This document shows positions 33,970-41,788 of a DNA stretch of 64,000 nt, piece after piece; position 1 is the stretch's first letter, and every line of letters begins with the position of its first letter. Position numbers and translations under genes: made by a program. Under the pieces are notes generated by a model. That model did not search any database. It was not told the origin of the DNA and worked only from the letters and a program-made list of their open reading frames with translations. The stretch is from G963665495 sp963677785. Lineage in GTDB: Bacteria > Desulfobacterota > Desulfovibrionia > Desulfovibrionales > Desulfovibrionaceae. The stretch spans positions 2,976,001 through 3,040,000 of the forward strand of contig CAXXDH010000003.1 in the NCBI GenBank assembly GCA_963677785.2, in the 5' to 3' direction.

Positions 33970-34878
33970 TCAAGCGGTCTTTTTGATGGGGTGGGAAGGG
34001 GCCGTGCTCGCCAGACAGGCCGCAAAGACCACCAGCATGCCGCCTCCCATTTGCATGGTTCCCAGGTGCTCGTCCAGCAGCAGCCAGGCGCAGAAGGCCG
34101 TGATGAACGGCACTACATTGATGAACAACGAAGCGCGTCCCGCAGGAATGGCTCGCAGCGCGTAATTATAGGCAAAAAACGCTCCTATGGTGGAAAACAG
34201 CGCCAAAACTCCCAGTGCGCTCCATTGGTCGAGCGTGATATGCGTCCAGTCCGGCGTCTGCATTTCCATGAAAAAGAAGGGCGTGAAAAAAAGCAGACCG
34301 TAAATCATCTGGTAGGCGGTCAGAATGAATGTGTCGTATTCTTCGCTGAGTTTTCTGGTCATGACCATGTAAATGGCCGCGGAGAACACGGCCCCTACCA
34401 TCAGCAGGTCTCCGCGAGACAGCTGCAGCAGCGCTCCCTGCTCATTGCCTCCCTGAAAAACCAGTAACGCCACTCCCGCCAGTGACAAGATGAGACTGAT
34501 TCCCCGTCTGAAAGTGAACCGTTCGGCCAGCGTCAAGGCCGAGAGCACGGCCACCGCCACGGGAACCGTGGCGATGATCAACGAGGCCTTGGTGGCGCTG
34601 GTATATTGTATCCCGTAGTTTTCGCAGATAAAATATAAACCGGGCAAAAAGAAGGCCAGCACAAAGAGCCGTTTGTGAAAGCGTAGCGGCATTTTGTACG
34701 CGCCCTTGAACAGCAGCAGCCCTCCGAACAGGAGGCCTGCTGCAAAGAAGCGCAGAAAGGCCAGGACAAGGGGAGGAAATCCAGCCAGGGCCACTTTTGT
34801 GCCCACGTAGGAAACACCCCAGAACAAAACTGCCAGGATCAAGGCGGAATACGCCTTTATGGAAACAATTTTTCGCAT
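33970..34878 (-). CDS. DMT/EamA family transporter
   Basis: 302 residues with ten predicted membrane helices in two EamA repeats (first SALILAVLFWGVSYVGTKVA; second repeat from about residue 155, LLMVGAVFSAAIYMVMTRKL). The repeat-end motif GERF-like reads LAERFTF, and LLDEHLG closes the second repeat. These proteins export amino acids or other metabolites. The nearby AraC regulator may control it. A 400-base gap with repeats lies upstream, then the ISAs1 element. Confidence 0.88.
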   Translation of the reverse strand: MRKIVSIKAYSALILAVLFWGVSYVGTKVALAGFPPLVLAFLRFFAAGLLFGGLLLFKGAYKMPLRFHKRLFVLAFFLPGLYFICENYGIQYTSATKASLIIATVPVAVAVLSALTLAERFTFRRGISLILSLAGVALLVFQGGNEQGALLQLSRGDLLMVGAVFSAAIYMVMTRKLSEEYDTFILTAYQMIYGLLFFTPFFFMEMQTPDWTHITLDQWSALGVLALFSTIGAFFAYNYALRAIPAGRASLFINVVPFITAFCAWLLLDEHLGTMQMGGGMLVVFAACLASTAPSHPIKKTA

Positions 34879-35077
34879 GATGCACCTGTGATGCCGTTCG
34901 TTGATTGCGGCGTTGTTGTATTGCCGTATCGTATAGGCAGTGCAAGCCGGGGTGTCTTGTACGTTTGAGCAGTCCAGATCGGGGACTTGAAAGACACATT
35001 TTTTTCCAGAGGAATCGGTTAAGCGAAGCAGGGTAAACGCATGTAAAAATAAAAAGGAAAAAAATCGAAGATAAAAT

Positions 35078-35122
35078 TTGGGGGCGCTGCTCCAAGCCCT
35101 GCCAGGGGAATGATTCCCCTGG
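35078..35122. repeat. GC-rich double hairpin repeat (module A, copy 2)
   Basis: TTGGGGGCGCTGCTCCAA (35078-35095) and CCAGGGGAA-TGA-TTCCCCTGG (35102-35122), followed by GACCCC. Same order and same distance to module B as at 10091. The surrounding gap (34879-35284) holds no gene. Confidence 0.72.
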
Positions 35123-35180
35123 ACCCCACAATAATATTTGCAACCAATTATATGGAAGATTTATAATAGTTCTTATTGCT

Positions 35181-35244
35181 AAAAGTTTTAGGAGATTCTT
35201 AAGGAACCCTTTTACAAAAGGGTTCTTAAGCCGTCGGAGGCAGT
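35181..35244. repeat. Stem-loop repeat (module B, copy 3)
   Basis: AAAAGTTTTAGGAGATT, a stem of 15 pairs with one bulged G (CTTAAGGAACCCTTTT / AAAAGGGTTCTTAAG, 35198-35230) and tail GCCGTCGGAGGCA. Close in sequence to the copy at 10186. Confidence 0.75.
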
Positions 35245-35250
35245 GCCTTT

Positions 35251-35274
35251 TGAATTTAAAATGCGCTCGCCCTG
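35251..35274 (+). repeat. Isolated copy of the ISAs1 right-end inverted repeat
   Basis: This 24-base stretch matches the last 24 bases of the IS (36601-36624) at 22 positions and has the same orientation (both end GCGCTCGCCCTG). It lies 10 bases outside the left end of the element, giving a right-end, 10 bases, left-end arrangement. Confidence 0.7.
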
Positions 35275-35284
35275 GTAAGCGGAG

Positions 35285-36624
35285 CAGGGCCAGAGCATCT
35301 AATTTTAGCTTTTAAAGGCTGTTTTGTATTTTTTTGAGTTTTGAATCATTTTATATGTATTATTTTTATTGTTTTTAAAATTTTAAATGTGTTTTTTGTC
35401 TATTACTGCAGATTTACTGCGTGATGACTTTTTTTGACCATAGTGTATAATCTTTAAAAAATTTTTTGAGGTTATACTATTGAATCAAAAATAAGCATTA
35501 TTCGAGCCTTTGAGGATATTACTGATCCAAGAGTCGATAGAACTAAACTTCATAAACTTATTGATATTATTTTTATTACTATTTGTGGTGTACTATGTAG
35601 ATGTGAAGGATGGGAAGATATAGAATGCTTTGCAAATGAAAGAATTGATTGGCTCAGAAAATTTGTTGAACTTGAGAATGGAACTCCATCACATGACACA
35701 ATCAGAAGAGTTTTTGAAAGGATATCACCGCAGGAATTCCAAAAACGCTTGATTTCATGGTCAAATGAAATTTGTAAGCTTACACCTGGTATTATTGTTG
35801 CGATAGATGGGAAAACTATTCGAAGATCTTTCAATACTGCATCAAAAAATGATGCTATTCATCTATTGAGTGCATGGGCCTCTAAAACAAATCTTGTTTT
35901 AGGACAACAAAAGGTTGATGGAAAAACAAACGAAATAACTCAGATTCCTAAGTTTTTGAAAATGCTTGAATTGTCTGGCGCTATTGTAACTATTGATGCC
36001 ATGGGATGCCAAAAAGAGATCGCAAAAACAAGTATTGAGGACAGCAAAGCCGATTATGTTTTAGCTCTGAAAGCTAACCACAAAGATTTACATAACGAAG
36101 TCTGCTCATTGTTCAACTTGGCTGAAATAAATGGATTTAATGATTTTGAGTCGGACAAACACGAAGAAATAAACAAAGGGCATGGACGAATTGAAAAACG
36201 AAGTTGCTCGTGCCTTTCTGTCCATGACTTGCTTGAGCATGTAGCAGGTGGATGGACTTCACTTAACACAGTAGTAAAGGTGGATTCCAGCCGTGAAATT
36301 GGGGACAACGTGACAACGGAAACCCGTTATTGCATCTCAAGCCTGCCATGCGCTGCATCCACGATTGCGCATGCCGTTCGGGCTCACTGGGGCATAGAAA
36401 ACTCGCTTCATTGGGTTCTTGATGTGGTCTTTCGAGAGGATGAGTCAAGAATCAGGAAAGATCACTCTCCCGAAAATTTCGCTACTATTCAAAAAATAGT
36501 TTTTAATCTGATAAAACTTAATAAATCTAAAAAGATGAGCACAAAACGCGTGCAATTCCAAACCCTCATGACAACGGAATTCGCTGGGAAGTTACTCTTT
36601 GGAATTTAAGATGCGCTCGCCCTG
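35285..36624 (+). mobile_element. ISAs1-family insertion sequence, about 1.34 kb
   Basis: Left end CAGGGCCAGAGCATCT (35285-35300) and right end, read inwards, CAGGGCGAGCGCATCT are imperfect inverted repeats (14 of 16 positions). One transposase gene fills most of the element. Base composition is far more AT-rich than the flanking host DNA, a sign of recent transfer. No direct target repeat was found (left GTAAGCGGAG, right CAACTTGAGG). Host sequence resumes at 36625. Confidence 0.85.
35479..36609 (+). CDS. ISAs1-family transposase
   Basis: 376 residues if read from an ATT codon at 35479, which has GAGG 7 bases ahead of it; no ATG, GTG or TTG exists in this frame until 35749, which would drop about 90 conserved N-terminal residues (IIRAFEDITDPRVDRTKLHK, ERIDWLRKFVEL, GTPSHDTIRRVFERI). 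The DDE catalytic residues are Asp110 in VAIDGKTIRRSF, Asp173 in VTIDAMGCQKEI and Glu307 in HWGIENSLHWVLD. All family motifs are intact, so the protein may be active if ATT is used to start. Codon use is AT-rich, unlike host genes. Confidence 0.88.
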   Translation: MESKISIIRAFEDITDPRVDRTKLHKLIDIIFITICGVLCRCEGWEDIECFANERIDWLRKFVELENGTPSHDTIRRVFERISPQEFQKRLISWSNEICKLTPGIIVAIDGKTIRRSFNTASKNDAIHLLSAWASKTNLVLGQQKVDGKTNEITQIPKFLKMLELSGAIVTIDAMGCQKEIAKTSIEDSKADYVLALKANHKDLHNEVCSLFNLAEINGFNDFESDKHEEINKGHGRIEKRSCSCLSVHDLLEHVAGGWTSLNTVVKVDSSREIGDNVTTETRYCISSLPCAASTIAHAVRAHWGIENSLHWVLDVVFREDESRIRKDHSPENFATIQKIVFNLIKLNKSKKMSTKRVQFQTLMTTEFAGKLLFGI

Positions 36625-36726
36625 CAACTTGAGGTCCGCATCTTGACGGCCGCTGCGGCAGTGGTATATGTCGCTGTTAGAGGGAAGAACAGGATGAGAT
36701 GTTCGCAACGTCCTTGATTCTATCCG

Positions 36727-36773
36727 GGCACTGGCAGAGGTGCCGTATCGGCCGGGGGCTTCCGGCCTTTTTT
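36727..36773 (+). terminator. Terminator downstream of the IS
   Basis: Two hairpins: GGCAC-TGGCAGAG-GTGCC (36728-36744) and GGCCGG-GGGCTT-CCGGCC (36750-36767), the second followed by TTTTTTCTTT. No intact gene precedes it apart from the IS, so it may belong to a gene lost or displaced by the insertion; 36625-36725 holds nothing recognisable. Confidence 0.65.
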
Positions 36774-36825
36774 CTTTGTAGTGAAAGTTTCGCATCGCAT
36801 GGCAACCCTGGAAAGCGGAGAGGAT

Positions 36826-37638
36826 ATGCGTAGCGTTTATGTTCCGGTTTTCATGACAGTACTGTTGCTGACCGCCTGGTCGGCCTGGGCGGGCAAGCTG
36901 GATATGGTCAAAACCCGGGGTGAGGTTGTCGTAGGCGTTTTGAACGCCACGGCGCCGTTCGGGTTCGAAGATGAGATGACCAGCCGCCTACAGGGGTTTG
37001 ACGTGGATATCGCCAGGACCATTGCCGAGGGCCTGGGGGTTCGGGCCGTGTTCAAACCCGTGAGCACGAGCGACCGGCTGAGCATGCTGGTTCAGGGTTC
37101 CGTGGACATGCTTGTGGCGGGCATGCACCACACCTGGGAAGCGGACGACGTCATAGATTTTTCCATTTCCTATTTCAAAGACGGCCAGCGCCTGCTGGTA
37201 CCGTCTCATTCGGGCATTCGGTCCGTGGCGAACATCAGCGGCAAAAAAGTGGCGGTGGCCCGTGGATCCACGGCCGGCAACAACGTCAAAAAAGTGCAAC
37301 CCAACGCCGACGTGCATATCTACGAGGGCTACCCGCAAGCTTTTCTGGCGCTCAAAGAGGGCCATGTGGATCTGATGGTGGCGGATTCGGTGATTTTGCA
37401 GGGCTTGCGGAATACGGATGAAAATCCGGATGACTGGAAGATCGTGGGAGAGCTGCTTTCCTCCGAAAATTACGCCATCGGCATGCCTGAGAACAATTCG
37501 GATTTCCGGGATGCGGTCAACAAGGCTCTGGCGGAAATGTGGCGTAACGGTACCTATCGCGTATTGTATAAAAAATGGTTTGGCGAAGAAACGAATTATT
37601 CCGTGCCGCTGCAATGGAAAATGCAGGTCTGGCCTTGA
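36826..37638 (+). CDS. Extracellular amino-acid-type solute-binding protein (family 3)
   Basis: 270 residues from ATG 36826, placed behind GGAGAGGA; the longer frame from 36781 lacks a signal peptide at its very start. A Sec signal peptide covers about residues 1-21 (MTVLLLTAWSAWA). The SBP_bac_3 fold shows VGVLNATAPFGFED, GFDVDIARTIAEGLGV, VDMLVAGMHHTWE, GKKVAVARGSTAGNNV and VADSVILQG. It would bind a polar amino acid in the periplasm. No permease or ATPase gene is beside it, so it is either an orphan binding protein or feeds a transporter encoded elsewhere. Confidence 0.9.
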   Translation: MRSVYVPVFMTVLLLTAWSAWAGKLDMVKTRGEVVVGVLNATAPFGFEDEMTSRLQGFDVDIARTIAEGLGVRAVFKPVSTSDRLSMLVQGSVDMLVAGMHHTWEADDVIDFSISYFKDGQRLLVPSHSGIRSVANISGKKVAVARGSTAGNNVKKVQPNADVHIYEGYPQAFLALKEGHVDLMVADSVILQGLRNTDENPDDWKIVGELLSSENYAIGMPENNSDFRDAVNKALAEMWRNGTYRVLYKKWFGEETNYSVPLQWKMQVWP

Positions 37639-37664
37639 TAGCTCAGAGGATTGGAGAGAAGTAG

Positions 37665-38516
37665 TTGGAAGAAGAAATCATTCGTATGGAAATCAGCTCG
37701 TCCGAACAGGAAGCCGAGCTTGTTCGCGGGCTGCTTTGGCCCAATATCGCCTATGGCTGGGAAGAAGTGGAATCGAATGACGGGGTCTGCTTCGTTATTC
37801 ACATGGAAAACCCCTGGCTGGCGGAGGAGCTGAAACAACAGTTGACGAGCCGTTTGCAGGGACTCGGCATTACGAGCGCGCTGGTGCCTAAAAAAGACTG
37901 GACCAGCGCCTGGCGCGAATTTTTCACGGCAGTGCCCTGCGGCAAGGATTTCGTGGTCATTGCTCCGTGGATGGTGCAGGACCGTCCGTTCCCCGAACGC
38001 ACCGCCATTGTCATTGAGCCGAAAATGGCCTTCGGCACGGGCCACCATGCCACCACGGCGTTGTGCCTGGACCGCATTTCCGCTTTGCATGGCGCCGGTC
38101 GTCTGGACGGGCGGACGCGTTTTCTGGACCTGGGAACGGGATCCGGAATTCTGGGCATTGGCTGCGCCAAGCTCGGCGCTACTGGTCTGGGCATAGACAA
38201 TGATCCTGTCGCGCTGGAAAATGCGGAGGAGAATCTGCAAATCAATGGTGTCGCGGAAAGAATGCGCCTGGAGTTGGGCAGCATTGACGCTGCGGTCGAC
38301 GGCCCGTACGACCTGGTGGTGGCCAACATCCTGGCCGAACCCTTGATTCAGATGGCTCCGCAGATCAAGGCCCGGGTCGCTCCGGGCGGTGTGCTGCTGC
38401 TTTCCGGTATCCTGACCACTCAGGCTGAAAAAGTCGCAGAGGCTTATAAACATTTGGGCATGGCCGCGCCTGAAACCCGGATTGATGGGGAATGGGCCGC
38501 GCTGTACTGGATTTGA
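37665..38516 (+). CDS. prmA: Ribosomal protein L11 methyltransferase
   Basis: 283 residues starting from TTG at 37665, which has GGAGAG 6 bases ahead; ATG at 37686 is a second choice. The N-terminal substrate domain is followed by KMAFGTGHHATTALCL (about 120-135), the S-adenosylmethionine loop FLDLGTGSGILGIGCAKLGA (153-172), DNDPVALENAEEN and VVANILAEPL. It trimethylates ribosomal protein L11. The next reading frame begins within or just after its end. Confidence 0.93.
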   Translation: MEEEIIRMEISSSEQEAELVRGLLWPNIAYGWEEVESNDGVCFVIHMENPWLAEELKQQLTSRLQGLGITSALVPKKDWTSAWREFFTAVPCGKDFVVIAPWMVQDRPFPERTAIVIEPKMAFGTGHHATTALCLDRISALHGAGRLDGRTRFLDLGTGSGILGIGCAKLGATGLGIDNDPVALENAEENLQINGVAERMRLELGSIDAAVDGPYDLVVANILAEPLIQMAPQIKARVAPGGVLLLSGILTTQAEKVAEAYKHLGMAAPETRIDGEWAALYWI

Positions 38517-38524
38517 ACGTGCTT

Positions 38525-39175
38525 ATGCAACAAACCAGAGCGTTGTTGTTGAATTTTTACCAGGCCATGCTTGAATCCCTGGGGCCCAGCTATTGGTGGC
38601 CGGGTGAAACGGATTTTGAAATCATGGTCGGCGCGGTGTTGACCCAGAACACCAACTGGGGAAACGCCGAACGGGCCATAACCAATATCAAGCGTGTCGA
38701 GCGGATGAGCGCTGAAAAGCTGTATGCCTTGACCGAAGAACAGCTGGCTGAGCTGATCAGGCCGTCGGGGTATTTTCGGATCAAGGCTTCGCGGTTGCGC
38801 AATCTGCTGGTGTTCCTGAAAAACGAAAGCGGGTTCGAGCTGGAGACATTGAAAGATCAGGAGCTGGACCTTTTGCGGGACAAATTTCTCGCAGTTAAGG
38901 GAATCGGTCCGGAGACGGCCGACAGCATCATGTTGTATGCTCTGGAACTACCCACGTTTGTAGTAGATGCGTACACGCACCGCATTCTGAACCGGCACGG
39001 GCTGGTACCCGAAGACAGCACTTATGAAGACATGCGCGAGTTGTTCATGGATGCGCTTCCGCAGGACGTACGGCTTTATAACGAATATCATGCTTTGATT
39101 GTCAGAACGGCCAAGACCTGGTGCAAAAAAAAACAGGGCAGTTGCCAGGAATGCCCCCTGGGGCGCTTTCTCTGA
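38525..39175 (+). CDS. Endonuclease III-related DNA glycosylase (COG2231/MagIII-like)
   Basis: 216 residues from ATG 38525; GTG 38519 and ATG 38492 (inside prmA) are alternatives. The HhH-GPD fold shows YWWPGETDFEIMVGAVLTQN, the hairpin FLAVKGIGPETADSIMLYAL and the catalytic Asp in TFVVDAYTHRI. The catalytic Lys of EndoIII is Glu here (GPETAD), as in the MagIII group of 3-methyladenine glycosylases, so a monofunctional glycosylase is expected. The C-terminal iron-sulfur motif is C-x6-C-x2-C, but the protein ends in RFL where a fourth Cys would stand, so the cluster may be absent or have another ligand. It overlaps or abuts prmA, implying co-transcription. Confidence 0.88.
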   Translation: MQQTRALLLNFYQAMLESLGPSYWWPGETDFEIMVGAVLTQNTNWGNAERAITNIKRVERMSAEKLYALTEEQLAELIRPSGYFRIKASRLRNLLVFLKNESGFELETLKDQELDLLRDKFLAVKGIGPETADSIMLYALELPTFVVDAYTHRILNRHGLVPEDSTYEDMRELFMDALPQDVRLYNEYHALIVRTAKTWCKKKQGSCQECPLGRFL

Positions 39176-39186
39176 GGACACGGACT

Positions 39187-40347
39187 ATGAGGCGAACGGT
39201 GGCAGGCGGAAAACGGCGCTCGCTGCTGCGAACAGCGCTTTTTGCAACGGCCCTGGCGTTGGGGCTGCTGCTGTACAGTACGTCCGTGCCGCCCGAAGGC
39301 CTGGTGTTCGCAGCCAAAAAGAAAGCCAAGGTTCAGGAGCAGATCCGTGCCGGGAAATCCCGGATCGAAAGTCTTTCCGCAGAAGAACGCCGCGTGCATA
39401 CGGACATGGCCCGGGCCGAAGACCAGATTCGCAAACTGGAGGCGCAGCTTCGGGCGCGCCAGACCGAGCTCAACGGCGTGGCCGGCCAGGAGCGCGGCAT
39501 ACGGAGGAAACTGCGGAATCTGCAGTCCGAGCGCGATCGGGCCAAGCGGGATCTGAAAGAGCTGCTTGGCGGGCTCTGGCCGGTTTATTTGAATTATGTG
39601 ATGTTCCGGGGGGAAGGCCTGCCTTCCTGGAGCAAGGCTGATCGTGAATTCGTCTGGCTGGGGCGCGTTTATGATGTGGCACGGGACAAGCTGGATGCGG
39701 TGGAACGCGCGGATCAGGAGATCCGGCTGGCCGCTGCGGAAAAAGTGCAGATCAGCAGGAAGCTGCAGAGAAAATACGCCTCCGTCAACGAGCGCAAGAA
39801 TGAACTGCTGGCCGACAAGCAGCGGTTCAGTGATCGTCTGGCCGCCATCCGCAAACGCAAGGAAGATACGGAAGAGCGTATCAAGCGTCTGCTTCAGATT
39901 GTGGAAGAGCTGCAATACGACGTCAGTTATGTCAAACCGGAGATGGACAAAGAGCCCATCACTTCCATGAAAGGCAAACTGCCCTGGCCGGTGGACGGAA
40001 AGGTCATCGCGCGGTTTGAAACCAAAGGCAAGGACCCCAACCGCGGCCTGGGTCTGGATGTTCCCGAAGGGGCCACGGTACGCGCGGTCTATTCGGGCAA
40101 GGTTGTGCATAATGCGGTGCTCAGAGGGTTCGGGCGGGTCATAATCATCGTTCATGAAGGTGACTATTATAGTCTGTACGCGTATCTTTCCAACAGCCGG
40201 GTCAAAGTTGGAGAGGATGTCGCCAGAGGCACGCCCCTGGGCAGGGCGGGGTATTATCCCAAAGCCAAAGGCTCCGGCTTGTATTTTGAATTGCGTTTTC
40301 GCCAAAAACCTATTAACCCTTTTGGTTGGCTTATTGCCCGGAAGTAG
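39187..40347 (+). CDS. EnvC-like murein hydrolase activator (coiled coil plus degenerate LytM/M23 domain)
   Basis: 386 residues. An N-terminal hydrophobic segment (about 15-33, LLRTALFATALALGLLLY) is followed by a long coiled coil (residues 40-260, rich in Lys, Arg and Glu; KSRIESLSAEERRVHTDMAR). The C-terminal 120 residues are LytM-like (LPWPVDGKVIARF, GLDVPEGATVRAVYSGKVV, GLYFELRF). The zinc ligands are missing: the H-x3-D site reads NRGLGLD and the H-x-H site reads LYAYL and LYFEL. As in EnvC, it should therefore activate amidases and not cut peptidoglycan itself. It is followed by ctpA and a YibQ-like gene, a conserved order. Confidence 0.88.
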   Translation: MRRTVAGGKRRSLLRTALFATALALGLLLYSTSVPPEGLVFAAKKKAKVQEQIRAGKSRIESLSAEERRVHTDMARAEDQIRKLEAQLRARQTELNGVAGQERGIRRKLRNLQSERDRAKRDLKELLGGLWPVYLNYVMFRGEGLPSWSKADREFVWLGRVYDVARDKLDAVERADQEIRLAAAEKVQISRKLQRKYASVNERKNELLADKQRFSDRLAAIRKRKEDTEERIKRLLQIVEELQYDVSYVKPEMDKEPITSMKGKLPWPVDGKVIARFETKGKDPNRGLGLDVPEGATVRAVYSGKVVHNAVLRGFGRVIIIVHEGDYYSLYAYLSNSRVKVGEDVARGTPLGRAGYYPKAKGSGLYFELRFRQKPINPFGWLIARK

Positions 40348-40462
40348 TGCCTCAAGCGGGGCCGTACAGGGAACAGAGCTGTAATTTTTTTTGGTTTCCT
40401 CTTTAGCTGGTGTAGACCGATACTCGTTACCAAACGACATCTTAGTATATATGGAGGCGGTT

Positions 40463-41725
40463 ATGCGATTGACGGCGTTCCTGGGAGCTCTCGTTCTTGT
40501 GTTTTTTTTGGCTTGTTCCCCCGCCCCGGGACTGGCGAAAAAAAGCCCGGACAGATATGAACCCCTCAAACGCTTCAGCCAGGTTATGGACATGGTGGAG
40601 CGTTATTACGTACGGGATGTAACCCGTAATGAACTTGTTGACGGCGCAGTGAAAGGAATGCTTCAAGAGCTGGACCCGCATTCGACCTATATGGATAAGG
40701 ACGAATTCGAGGAAATGCAGGTCAGCACCTCAGGTGAATTTTCGGGAATCGGCATTGAAATCAGCATGAAAAATGGGCGGCTGCTGGTTGTTTCCCCCAT
40801 TGAAGACACTCCGGCGTTCAAAGCCGGCTTGAAAAGCGGCGATCTCATCCTGGAGATCGACGGCAAGCCCACCGATGGCATGTCCCTGATGGATGCCGTC
40901 AAATTGATTCGCGGCCCCAAAGGGTCGACGGTCAAACTCGCCGTGCTGCACAAGGACAACAAGGCGCCGCACCGGGTTTCCATTATCCGCGACACCATTC
41001 CGATCATCAGCGTCAAGTCCGAAGAACTCGAACCCGGTTATCTCTACCTGCGTCTGACGCGCTTCAACGAGCACTCCACGGATGAACTCAAAGAAGCCAT
41101 TGACGACTATCAGAAGAAACAGACCATCAAAGGCATTGTTCTTGATCTGCGCAACAATCCCGGTGGATTGCTCGACCAGGCCGTGAGTGTGGCGGATATG
41201 TTCCTGGAAGACGGCAAGATCGTCTATATCCAGGGCAAGACCGAAAGTTCACGCAAGGACTATCTGGCCGCCAAGCAATCCTCGGACCTGGATGTGCCCA
41301 TGGTGGTGCTGATCAACGCGGGCTCGGCCTCGGCTTCGGAAATCGTGGCCGGCGCGTTCAAGGATCACAAGCGCGCCCTGCTGCTCGGCGAGCCGTCGTT
41401 CGGCAAAGGCTCGGTCCAGACCATTATTCCACTGCTGGACGGCGGCGGCATGAAGCTGACCACCGCTCTGTACTATACGCCCAGCGGCAAATCCATTCAG
41501 GCCGAGGGCATCCAGCCCGATATGCATATCCCGCTGGCTCAGAATGGCGATGCCGAAGACTTTATTCTGCGGGAAGCGGATTTGAGCCATCATTTGAAAA
41601 ACAAGGATGACTCCAAGGAAAAGCAGTCCAGAAAAGACAAGATAAAGAAACTGCTCGAACTGGACAATCAGCTCAATCTTGGTTTGCAATTCGTGAAAAA
41701 GCAGCCGAAATACCAGTTTAAATAA
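40463..41725 (+). CDS. ctpA: C-terminal processing peptidase (S41 family)
   Basis: 420 residues from ATG 40463 behind GGAGG; the frame is open to 40391 but lacks a signal there. The signal peptide is residues 1-24; its FLACS could also be a lipobox of low quality. A PDZ domain (about 85-165, SGEFSGIGIEISM, KSGDLILEIDGKP) precedes the protease core: LDLRNNPGGLLDQAV, the catalytic Ser in GSASASEI (287-294) and Lys315 in SFGKGSVQT. Ser and Lys are both present, so it should be active. It probably acts in the periplasm on cell-envelope proteins. A hairpin terminator follows. Confidence 0.94.
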   Translation: MRLTAFLGALVLVFFLACSPAPGLAKKSPDRYEPLKRFSQVMDMVERYYVRDVTRNELVDGAVKGMLQELDPHSTYMDKDEFEEMQVSTSGEFSGIGIEISMKNGRLLVVSPIEDTPAFKAGLKSGDLILEIDGKPTDGMSLMDAVKLIRGPKGSTVKLAVLHKDNKAPHRVSIIRDTIPIISVKSEELEPGYLYLRLTRFNEHSTDELKEAIDDYQKKQTIKGIVLDLRNNPGGLLDQAVSVADMFLEDGKIVYIQGKTESSRKDYLAAKQSSDLDVPMVVLINAGSASASEIVAGAFKDHKRALLLGEPSFGKGSVQTIIPLLDGGGMKLTTALYYTPSGKSIQAEGIQPDMHIPLAQNGDAEDFILREADLSHHLKNKDDSKEKQSRKDKIKKLLELDNQLNLGLQFVKKQPKYQFK

Positions 41726-41732
41726 ACACCAC

Positions 41733-41764
41733 ACCGGCGCGCCCCAGGGTGCGCCGGTTTTTTT
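41733..41764 (+). terminator. Rho-independent terminator after ctpA
   Basis: ACCGGCGC-GCCCCAGGGT-GCGCCGGT stem followed by a run of seven T. Confidence 0.85.
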
Positions 41765-41788
41765 CTTCCGACAAGCGAGCGACCACAG

